Origin: JBQCHF01 sp051953655 | GTDB lineage: Bacteria > Actinomycetota > Actinomycetes > Motilibacterales > Motilibacteraceae | Direction of reading: 5' to 3' | Length of the DNA stretch: 13,498 bases | NCBI GenBank assembly: GCA_051953655.1 | Contig: JBQCIO010000155.1 | Coordinates: 1 to 13,498 of the forward strand | Part shown: positions 7,635 through 13,498 of the stretch, piece by piece | How positions within the stretch are numbered: position 1 is the stretch's first letter | Layout: every line of letters begins with the position of its first letter | Made by a program: the position numbers and the translations under genes | The notes under the pieces: model-generated | Databases searched by the model: none | What the model saw: only the letters and a program-made list of their open reading frames with translations | Told to the model about the DNA's origin: nothing

Positions 7635-9023
7635 ATGTCCCGTCCCGCATCCGAGGCCGAGTACCTGGCCCGCATGGTTCCCCCGTCCGTCGCCGGCACC
7701 TCGGTCAGCCGGCGATCCGTCCTCAAGGGCGCCGCCGGTGCGGGCGCCCTCGTCGGCCTGCCGGCCCTGCTGGCCGCCTGTGGTGGCTCGTCGTCCGGTG
7801 GGTCCGGCGGCACGTCCAGCAGCAGCGCCAGCGCGAGCGCCGGTGGTGGCGCCGTCACCGGCAAGACCGTCTCGTTCGGCTCCAACCAGTCCGACGAGAA
7901 GCCCAAGGCCGTCGTCCAGAAGATCATGGACGCCTACCAGACCGCCTCGGGCAACACCGTGAAGATCAACACGGTGGACCACAACACCTTCCAGGAGAAC
8001 ATCAACAACTACCTGCAGGGTGGCCCTGACGACGTCTTCACCTGGTTCTCCGGCTACCGGATGCGGTTCTTCGCCTCCCAGGGCCTGGCCGGCGACATCA
8101 GCGACGTCTGGCAGAACCTGCAGGGCTACTCCGACGGCTTCAAGGCCGCCTCCACGGGCGACGACGGCAAGCAGTACCTCGTGCCGTCCTCGTACTACCC
8201 GTGGGCGATGTTCTACCGGAAGTCGGTCTTCGCGAAGTACGGCTACCAGGTCCCCAAGACGCTGGACGAGCTCAACGCCCTCGGCGCGCAGATGAAGAAG
8301 GACGGCCTGGTCCCGATCGCCTTCGGCGACAAGGACGGCTGGCCGGCCATGGGCACCTTCGACGTCATCAACCTCCGTGTCAACGGGTACCAGTACCACG
8401 TCGACCTGATGGCCGGTAAGGAGTCGTGGGACTCGGACAAGACCAAGAAGGTCTTCGACACCTGGAAGGGCCTGCTGCCGATCCACCAGGACAACGCCCT
8501 CGGCCGCACCTGGCAGGAGGCTGCGCAGTCGCTGCAGCAGAAGAAGGCGGGCATGTACCTGCTCGGACTCTTCGTCGCCCAGCAGTTCAGCAACGACGAG
8601 CAGGACGACCTCGACTTCTTCACCTTCCCCGAGATCGACAGCACCATCGGGGCGGATGCGCTGGACGCGCCGATCGACGGCTACATGATGGCCGCCAAGC
8701 CCAAGGAGGAGGCGGCCGCCAAGGACCTGCTCAAGTACCTGGGCAGCGCCGACGCCGCCAACGTCGGGGTGAAGAACGACCCGAGCACCCTGGTCGCCAA
8801 CTCGGGCGCGGACACCAGCGCCTACACCGCGCTGCAGAAGAAGTCCGCGGAGCTGGTGGGCTCGGCCAAGAACATCACCCAGTTCATGGACCGCGACACC
8901 CGCCCGGACTTCGCGTCCACGGTGATGATCCCGTCGATCCAGGCGTTCCTGAAGAACCCCAACGACATCGACGGCCTGTGCAAGAGCATCGAGGCCCAGA
9001 AGAAGTCGATCTTCGCCTCCTGA
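7635..9023 (+). CDS. Sugar-binding lipoprotein of a CUT1 ABC importer
   Basis: The 462-residue protein is an extracytoplasmic family 1 solute-binding protein, anchored to the membrane outside the cell, that captures an oligosaccharide and delivers it to the permeases. The N-terminus has a Tat motif (SRRSVLKG, residues 25-32), a hydrophobic core, and a lipobox LLAAC with Cys49 as the lipidated residue. A Ser/Gly-rich linker (about 50-72) precedes the mature fold, which has the aromatic residues usual in sugar clefts (FTWFSGYRMRFF, SSYYPWAMFY, WPAMGTFD). The ATG at 7635 is preceded by GGAGG (7626-7630), 4 nt away. A longer frame from 7566 would start inside the operator boxes and is rejected. 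Lys, Asn and Asp codons are almost all C- or G-ending, consistent with high expression. With an alpha-galactosidase in the same arm, raffinose- or melibiose-type sugars are likely ligands, but lactose or galacto-oligosaccharides are also possible. Confidence 0.94.
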   Translation: MSRPASEAEYLARMVPPSVAGTSVSRRSVLKGAAGAGALVGLPALLAACGGSSSGGSGGTSSSSASASAGGGAVTGKTVSFGSNQSDEKPKAVVQKIMDAYQTASGNTVKINTVDHNTFQENINNYLQGGPDDVFTWFSGYRMRFFASQGLAGDISDVWQNLQGYSDGFKAASTGDDGKQYLVPSSYYPWAMFYRKSVFAKYGYQVPKTLDELNALGAQMKKDGLVPIAFGDKDGWPAMGTFDVINLRVNGYQYHVDLMAGKESWDSDKTKKVFDTWKGLLPIHQDNALGRTWQEAAQSLQQKKAGMYLLGLFVAQQFSNDEQDDLDFFTFPEIDSTIGADALDAPIDGYMMAAKPKEEAAAKDLLKYLGSADAANVGVKNDPSTLVANSGADTSAYTALQKKSAELVGSAKNITQFMDRDTRPDFASTVMIPSIQAFLKNPNDIDGLCKSIEAQKKSIFAS

Positions 9024-9033
9024 CGGCGAGAGC

Positions 9034-9062
9034 GGGGCGGGTGCCTTGACGGCGCCCGCCCC
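9034..9062 (+). other. Hairpin 1 between binding-protein and permease genes
   Basis: GGGGCGGGTGCC (9034-9045) and GGCGCCCGCCCC (9051-9062) pair over 12 bp with one U-G wobble around loop TTGAC. It begins 10 nt after the stop codon. No U-tract follows, so it is more likely an mRNA-stabilising or partly terminating structure than a full terminator. Confidence 0.75.
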
Positions 9063-9067
9063 GTCCC

Positions 9068-9091
9068 GCCGGCGCGCACCTGCGCGCCGGC
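9068..9091 (+). other. Hairpin 2 between binding-protein and permease genes
   Basis: GCCGGCGCGC (9068-9077) and GCGCGCCGGC (9082-9091) form a perfect 10-bp GC stem with loop ACCT, 5 bases after hairpin 1. The permease ribosome-binding site (9122-9126) lies downstream and stays free. Strong stems here are a known way to keep more binding protein than permease, as in the malE-malF gap of enteric bacteria. Confidence 0.8.
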
Positions 9092-9132
9092 CGTGCCCCT
9101 GCCCGACCGCTGGCAGAAGGGGGAGGACCCAG

Positions 9133-10101
9133 GTGTCCGACCTTCCGCTCGTCCCCGCCGAGGTCGTCAACGAGCGACGCTCGAGCGACCAGACCCACGA
9201 AGCCGCCCGCGCGCGCGGCCCCCGCAAGGTGAAGCGGCTCTCAGCCGTCGACCGGGTCGTGGTCACCCTCATGGTGACCATCCCGCTGCTGATCGTCGTC
9301 GGCCTGGTGTGGGTCCCGGCCATCAGCACGGTGCTGCTGTCGTTCACCAACTGGAACGGCATCGGCGCACTGAGCACCATCAAGTGGGTCGGGACGAAGA
9401 ACTACCACGACGTCTTCACGATCTATCCGCCGTTCAAGCCGGCCATCGAGCACAACCTGCTCTGGCTGGTGGTGCTGTTCTTCATCGCCACGCCGTTCGG
9501 CATGTTCCTCGCGGTGCTCATCGACAAGGAGATGCGGGGCAGCCGCTTCTACCAGACCGCGCTCTACCTGCCGGTGGTGCTCTCGCTGGCGCTGGTCGGC
9601 TTCATCTGGCAGCTGCAGTACAGCCAGGACCAGGGCCTGCTGAACGCGGTGCTCGGCACCAACGTCGACTGGTACGGCGACCCGAAGGTCAACATCTGGG
9701 CGGTGCTGGTCGCCTCCAGCTGGCGGCACGTCGGCTACATCATGCTGCTCTACCTGGCCGGCCTGAAGGGCGTCGACCCGTCCCTGCGCGAAGCTGCGCA
9801 GGTGGACGGGGCCAGCGAGACCAAGACCTTCTTCCGCATCGTGTTCCCGGTGCTGCGGCCGATCAACATCATCGTCGTCGTCATCACGGTGATCGAGTCG
9901 CTGCGCGCCTTCGACCTGGTGTGGGTGGTCAACAAGGGCCGCAACGGCCTGGAGCTCATCTCCGCGCTGGTCACCCAGAACGTGGTGGGCGAGGCGAGCC
10001 GGATCGGCTTCGGCTCCGCGCTGGCCACGATCATGCTGGTCATCTCGCTCATCTTCATCGCGTTCTACCTGACCGCCGTCATGAGGGAGGACCGTCAGTG
10101 A
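9133..10101 (+). CDS. CUT1 sugar ABC transporter permease (MalF-like)
   Basis: The 322-residue inner-membrane protein forms half of the import channel with the next gene product. About six hydrophobic segments are visible, near residues 41-63, 106-130, 140-162, 186-210, 242-264 and 293-315. The cytoplasmic EAA loop that contacts the ATPase is clear: EAAQVDGAS...FPVLRP at 220-243. The N-terminal tail (about 1-40) is charged and probably cytoplasmic. GTG at 9133 is chosen because GGAGG (9122-9126) sits 6 nt upstream. The longer frame from 9046 would add an Arg/Pro-rich stretch across the hairpins. Its stop overlaps the next start as GTGA. No ATPase gene is in the window; actinobacterial CUT1 importers often share one MsiK-type ATPase encoded elsewhere. 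Confidence 0.95.
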   Translation: MSDLPLVPAEVVNERRSSDQTHEAARARGPRKVKRLSAVDRVVVTLMVTIPLLIVVGLVWVPAISTVLLSFTNWNGIGALSTIKWVGTKNYHDVFTIYPPFKPAIEHNLLWLVVLFFIATPFGMFLAVLIDKEMRGSRFYQTALYLPVVLSLALVGFIWQLQYSQDQGLLNAVLGTNVDWYGDPKVNIWAVLVASSWRHVGYIMLLYLAGLKGVDPSLREAAQVDGASETKTFFRIVFPVLRPINIIVVVITVIESLRAFDLVWVVNKGRNGLELISALVTQNVVGEASRIGFGSALATIMLVISLIFIAFYLTAVMREDRQ

Positions 10102-11015
10102 GCACCGCAGCCACCGCGACGCGGCCTGCCGCCTCCCAGGCGGTGCCCGAGCGCAAGAAGAAGGGCCTCACCCCGCAGCGGGTCCTCCTGCAGGCGTTCC
10201 TCATCGTCATCGCCCTGGCCTGGTTGTTCCCGCTCGCGTGGGCGCTGCTGGCCTCGCTGCGCAGCTACGACTACACGGCCAAGCACGGCTACGTGTCCTT
10301 CGGCGGCTGGACGCTGCAGAACTTCTCCAACGCGTGGTCGCAGGCCGACTTCCCGAAGCACTTCATGAACTCGGTCTACATCACCGTGCCGGCCGTGATC
10401 GTGACCCTGTTCCTCTCCTCCTGCGTCGCGTTCGTCGTGGCCCGGTTCAGCTGGCGGTTCAACCTGGTCCTGCTGGGCCTGTTCACCGCGGCCAACCTGC
10501 TGCCCCAGCAGAGCCTGCTCATCCCGCTGTTCCGGCTCGCGGTCAAGGTGCCGCTGCCGTACTGGATGAGCGACTCGGGCAAGCTCTACGACAGCTACTG
10601 GGCGCTGATCATCGTCAACACCGCCTTCCAGACCGGCTTCTGCACCTTCGTGCTCAGCAACTACATGAAGACGCTGCCGTTCGAGCTCTACGAGGCCGCG
10701 ATGGTGGACGGCGCGAGCGTGTGGCGGCAGTACTGGCAGCTGACCATCCCGCTGTGCCGCCCGCCGCTGGCCGCGCTGGCCACCCTCGAAGTCACCTGGA
10801 TCTACAACGAGTTCTTCTGGGCCACGGTGCTCATGAGGAGCGGTGACAAGTTCCCGATCACCAGCTCGCTGAACAACCTCCGGGGTCAGTTCTTCACCGA
10901 CAACAACCTGGTGTCGGCCGGCTCGATCCTGGTGGCGATCCCCACGCTGGTCATCTTCTTCGCGCTGCAGAAGCAGTTCGTCTCCGGCCTCACCCTCGGC
11001 TCGACCAAGGGCTGA
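10098..11015 (+). CDS. CUT1 sugar ABC transporter permease (MalG-like)
   Basis: This is the second channel subunit, 305 residues. Hydrophobic segments lie near 29-53, 92-116, 122-146, 166-186, 222-245 and 271-291. The EAA motif is EAAMVDGASVWRQYWQLTIP at 199-218. The C-terminus (FALQKQFVSGLTLGSTKG) is the typical ending of MalG-type permeases. The GTG at 10098 overlaps the previous stop (GTGA), with GGAGG at 10086-10090 inside the upstream gene, so translation is coupled. The alpha-galactosidase gene starts 43 nt after the stop, across a small tandem repeat. Confidence 0.96.
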   Translation: MSTAATATRPAASQAVPERKKKGLTPQRVLLQAFLIVIALAWLFPLAWALLASLRSYDYTAKHGYVSFGGWTLQNFSNAWSQADFPKHFMNSVYITVPAVIVTLFLSSCVAFVVARFSWRFNLVLLGLFTAANLLPQQSLLIPLFRLAVKVPLPYWMSDSGKLYDSYWALIIVNTAFQTGFCTFVLSNYMKTLPFELYEAAMVDGASVWRQYWQLTIPLCRPPLAALATLEVTWIYNEFFWATVLMRSGDKFPITSSLNNLRGQFFTDNNLVSAGSILVAIPTLVIFFALQKQFVSGLTLGSTKG

Positions 11016-11052
11016 GGTCGAGCAGGGCTGAGGTCTACCCAGGGATGAGGCC
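11009..11052 (+). repeat. Three short tandem repeats between permease and alpha-galactosidase genes
   Basis: GGGCTGAGGTC occurs at 11009-11019 and 11025-11035. A third copy with two changes (GGGATGAGGCC) is at 11042-11052. The periods are 16 and 17 bp. The first copy holds the permease stop codon and the third holds GATGAGG, the likely ribosome-binding site of the alpha-galactosidase gene. Confidence 0.7.
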
Positions 11053-11058
11053 CACCGA

Positions 11059-13203
11059 GTGAGTGCACAACCGTCCGTGCTCCAGCTGCGGTCCGCGGGC
11101 GTCGGCGTCGTCGTCGACGCCCGCGGCGACGCGCTCCCGCGGATCGTCCACTGGGGCGCCGACCTCGGTCCGCTCGACGAGGCCGCGCTGGTCGCCCTCG
11201 CCGATGCCGCGGTGCCGCCGGTGCCGCACAGCTCCTGGGACGTGCCGGTCGTCGTCGGCCTGCTGCCCGAGGCCTCCCGCGGCTGGCTGGGTCGGCCCGG
11301 CCTGGAGGGCTCGCGCGCCGGCGAGGCGTTCGCGCCGCGGTTCCTCTGGACCGAGCTGGTCACGTCGACGCGTCCCGACGGCGGCCCCGAGCTTCTCGTC
11401 GTGGCCACCGATCCCTCCGCGCAGCTCCGGCTGCGGTCGGCCCTGTCCCTCGACGCCGCCGGGCTGCTGTCGGTGCGGCACGAGATGACCAACGCCGGCG
11501 CCGCGCCGTACGAGGTGCGCAGCCTCGTCGTGGCGCTGCCGGTGCCGGCCGACGCCGAGGAGCTGCTGGACCTGACCGGCCGCTGGTGCCGGGAGCGCTC
11601 GCCCCAGCGGCACCCGTGGCCCGTGGGCAGCTGGGTGCGTGAGAACCGGCACGGCCGGACCGGGCACGACGCCACCATCGGGCTGATGGCCGGCACCGCC
11701 GGGTTCGGCTTCGGCCACGGCGAGGTGCGCGCGCTGCACGTCGCCTGGAGCGGCGACCACGTCAGCTACGCCGAGCGCACGCCCGGCGGTGTCTCGCTGC
11801 TCGGCGGCGGCGAGCTGCTGCTGCCCGGCGAGGTCGTGCTCGGGCCGGGCGAGTCCTACGCGACGCCGGAGGTGCTGGCCGCGTGGTCGGGCCAGGGCCT
11901 GGATGGCATCAGCGCCGCCTTCCACGACCACCTGCGCGCCCGCCCCTCGCACCCGCGCACGCCGCGGCCGGTCACCCTCAACACCTGGGAGGCCGTCTAC
12001 TTCGACCACGACCTCGACCGGCTCAAGGGCCTGGCCGACACCGCGGCCGAGCTGGGTGTCGAGCGCTACGTGCTGGACGACGGCTGGTTCCGGCACCGCC
12101 GGCACGATCGCGCGGGCCTGGGCGACTGGTACGTGGACGAGGGCGTGTGGCCCGACGGCCTCACCCCGCTGGTCGAGCACGTCACCAAGCTGGGCCTGCA
12201 GTTCGGGCTGTGGGTCGAGCCGGAGATGGTCAACCCCGACTCGGACCTGGCCCGCGCGCACCCCGAGTGGGTGCTGCGCCTGCCCGACCGCGAGCCGTTG
12301 CTGTGGCGCAACCAGCAGGTCCTCGACGTCGCCGAGCCGGGCGCCTACGCCTACCTGCTCGAGCGGCTCGACGCGCTGCTCACGGACCACGACATCTCCT
12401 ACCTCAAGTGGGACCACAACCGGGACCTCGTGGACGCGGCGCACCACGGGCGTCCGGGCGTGCACGCCCAGACCTTGGCCGTCTACCGGCTGCTGGACGA
12501 GCTGCGCGCGCGGCACCCAGGGGTGGAGATCGAGTCGTGCGCCAGCGGCGGCGCCCGGGTGGACCTCGGGATCCTGGCGCACACCGACCGGATCTGGACC
12601 AGCGACTGCAACGACGCCCTGGAGCGGCAGAACATCCAGCGCTGGACCGGCCTGTTCGTCGCGCCCGAGCTGGTCGGCGCGCACGTGGGACCCCCGCGCT
12701 CGCACACCACCCACCGGGTGCACGACCTGTCCTTCCGCGCGGCCACCGCGCTGTTCGGTCACTTCGGCATCGAGTGGGACATCGCGTCGGCGTCGGCGGG
12801 GGAGCGCGAGGAGCTGGCCGCCTGGATCGCGCTGCACAAGCGGCTCCGCCCGCTGCTCCACGGCGGCCGTGTGGTCCGCGTCGACCACCCCGACCCCGCG
12901 GTGCTCGTGCACGGCGTCGTCGCGCCCGACCGCTCCTCGGCCGCCTTCGCCGTCGTCCGGCTCGCGACGTCGGTCGCCGAGGTGCCCGGTCTGGTCCGCC
13001 TGCCCGGCCTCGACCCGGCGCGCTCCTACCGCGTCCGCCCGGCTGTCGGCGTCCCCGGCCCCGCCGTGGTCCAGCGCTCCGCCCCGCCCTGGATCCACGA
13101 CGACGGCATCGTCCTTCCCGGCCGCGCCCTGGCCGTCGTCGGTGTCCAGGCCCCCGCCCTGCACCCCGAGCAGGCGCTGGTGCTGGAGGTCGACGCGGTC
13201 TGA
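11059..13203 (+). CDS. GH36 alpha-galactosidase, cytoplasmic
   Basis: The 714-residue enzyme removes terminal alpha-galactose from sugars such as melibiose, raffinose or stachyose. Domains follow GH36: N-terminal beta-supersandwich (about 1-300), TIM barrel (about 305-610) and C-terminal beta domain. The barrel opens with NTWEAVYFDHD (308-318) and LDDGWF (339-344), followed by FGLWVEPEMVNPDSDL (382-397). The nucleophile is probably Asp452 in KWDHNRD and the acid/base Asp516 in TSDCNDALER, after SCASGGARVDLG (493-504). Length is near that of the usual bacterial GH36 forms (about 700-745). No signal peptide is visible, so it acts after import. GTG at 11059 is chosen on the conserved N-terminus and GATGAGG 8 nt upstream. 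A 5-codon frame (ATG at 11045) ends on the GTG as GTGA, mimicking the coupled junctions elsewhere in the locus. It is the last gene of the rightward arm. Confidence 0.96.
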   Translation: MSAQPSVLQLRSAGVGVVVDARGDALPRIVHWGADLGPLDEAALVALADAAVPPVPHSSWDVPVVVGLLPEASRGWLGRPGLEGSRAGEAFAPRFLWTELVTSTRPDGGPELLVVATDPSAQLRLRSALSLDAAGLLSVRHEMTNAGAAPYEVRSLVVALPVPADAEELLDLTGRWCRERSPQRHPWPVGSWVRENRHGRTGHDATIGLMAGTAGFGFGHGEVRALHVAWSGDHVSYAERTPGGVSLLGGGELLLPGEVVLGPGESYATPEVLAAWSGQGLDGISAAFHDHLRARPSHPRTPRPVTLNTWEAVYFDHDLDRLKGLADTAAELGVERYVLDDGWFRHRRHDRAGLGDWYVDEGVWPDGLTPLVEHVTKLGLQFGLWVEPEMVNPDSDLARAHPEWVLRLPDREPLLWRNQQVLDVAEPGAYAYLLERLDALLTDHDISYLKWDHNRDLVDAAHHGRPGVHAQTLAVYRLLDELRARHPGVEIESCASGGARVDLGILAHTDRIWTSDCNDALERQNIQRWTGLFVAPELVGAHVGPPRSHTTHRVHDLSFRAATALFGHFGIEWDIASASAGEREELAAWIALHKRLRPLLHGGRVVRVDHPDPAVLVHGVVAPDRSSAAFAVVRLATSVAEVPGLVRLPGLDPARSYRVRPAVGVPGPAVVQRSAPPWIHDDGIVLPGRALAVVGVQAPALHPEQALVLEVDAV

Positions 13204-13239
13204 CCGGCCCGGCCGGGGTCGGAACGAGCACGAGACCGT

Positions 13240-13331
13240 GATCTTCACTCGCCCACCGAGGAGGATCCGGCTGGGTGGACGAAGGAAGGATCGAGACCCA
13301 TAGCGCACGATCCTTCGGACGCCACCCGAAG
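13240..13331. repeat. Three alternating copies of a ~22-bp inverted-repeat unit
   Basis: Unit A (13240-13260, GATCTTC...CGCCCACCGAG) is forward. Unit B (13271-13292) is the same motif inverted and matches A at 17 positions with one gap. Unit C (13309-13331) is forward again. B can pair with A or with C but not with both at once. The B/C hairpin contains the perfect 9-bp stem GAAGGATCG (13285-13293) and CGATCCTTC (13308-13316). The block lies 36 bp after the alpha-galactosidase stop and overlaps no credible gene. Confidence 0.6.
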
Positions 13332-13370
13332 GCGCTGCCGCGAAGCCCGCCCCCTCCCAAGATCATCCGC

Positions 13371-13427
13371 ATCGGGTGAGGGGCACCCTGACCCAATAGG
13401 TTTGGCTCCGGGTGCCCCCCACCCAAT
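13371..13427. terminator. Long hairpin, possible transcription terminator
   Basis: GGGTGAGGGGCACCC (13374-13388) and GGGTGCCCCCCACCC (13410-13424) are inverted copies with one mismatch in 15; weaker pairing extends the stem by 3 bp. The loop is 21 nt. ACCCAAT occurs both in the loop and at the end of the right arm. There is no U-tract, as is common for actinobacterial terminators, so the role is inferred from position downstream of the alpha-galactosidase gene. Confidence 0.5.
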
Positions 13428-13447
13428 CAAGTCGATCAAGGGGGAGT

Positions 13448-13487
13448 GGTCGGCGCGCGACCGGCGCTGCCACGAGCGGGTCCGCTC
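13448..13487. other. Two small hairpins at the right edge
   Basis: GGTCG and CGACC pair across 13448-13462 with loop GCGCG. GAGCGG and CCGCTC pair across 13474-13487 with a 2-base centre. They may be regulatory sites or terminator parts for a gene beyond the window. No gene start or end is identifiable in 13204-13498. Confidence 0.3.
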
Positions 13488-13498
13488 CCGTCACCAGC

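Noticed and set aside
9046..9132. Longer start for the first permease at 9046 (TTG in the loop of hairpin 1)
   Set aside because: It adds 29 Arg/Pro-rich residues encoded by the hairpins, while GTG 9133 has GGAGG at ideal spacing.
7509..9383. Leftward 624-codon frame opposite the binding-protein gene, and similar frames at 10095-11696 and 11035-13308
   Set aside because: The opposite strand carries clear transporter and GH36 motifs. The antisense translations are low-complexity and match no family.
13245..13439. Leftward 64-codon frame at the right end
   Set aside because: It runs through the inverted repeats, lacks a ribosome-binding site and has no recognisable sequence.

Overview
The window is chromosomal DNA of a high-GC actinobacterium. 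The signs are GC-rich third codon positions, mostly GTG starts, GTGA stop/start overlaps, a Tat-type lipoprotein signal on the sugar-binding protein, and a carbohydrate ABC importer with no ATPase gene of its own. The intergenic palindromes faintly recall Geodermatophilaceae-type genomes, but that placement is a guess from memory. Ten protein genes are supported. No rRNA, tRNA, CRISPR array, transposase or phage gene was seen.

The locus is a divergent galactoside utilisation regulon. A control region of about 510 bp (7126-7634) separates two arms. The left arm reads leftward as one tight operon: GH42 beta-galactosidase (5116-7125), a DeoR-family regulator (4296-5111), galT (3208-4299), galE (2231-3196) and galK (1035-2234). 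After a palindrome comes an unknown multi-pass membrane protein (122-922). The right arm reads rightward: a lipoprotein sugar-binding protein (7635-9023), two CUT1 permeases (9133-10101 and 10098-11015) and a GH36 alpha-galactosidase (11059-13203).

The genes fit one pathway. The binding protein and permeases import an intact galactoside, probably powered by a shared MsiK-type ATPase encoded elsewhere. The two glycosidases, neither with a signal peptide, split beta- and alpha-galactosides in the cytoplasm. GalK, GalT and GalE (Leloir pathway) feed the galactose into glucose-1-phosphate and UDP-sugars. The DeoR regulator is the obvious controller of both arms. A shared 9-mer, TGTTGGATC, lies upstream of both divergent genes in coding orientation, and beside the binding-protein gene it is part of a tandem 10-bp repeat.

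The enzymes are conventional, and I see no new gene system. The less expected material is non-coding. A roughly 55-bp palindromic repeat occurs twice and supplies the stop codon of both galK and the membrane-protein gene, and a 12-bp piece of it holds the galE start codon. Two strong tandem hairpins lie between the binding-protein and permease genes. A small triplicated repeat holds the ribosome-binding site of the alpha-galactosidase gene. The 295-bp gene-free right end is packed with inverted repeats. Positions 1-71 hold no gene I can support.
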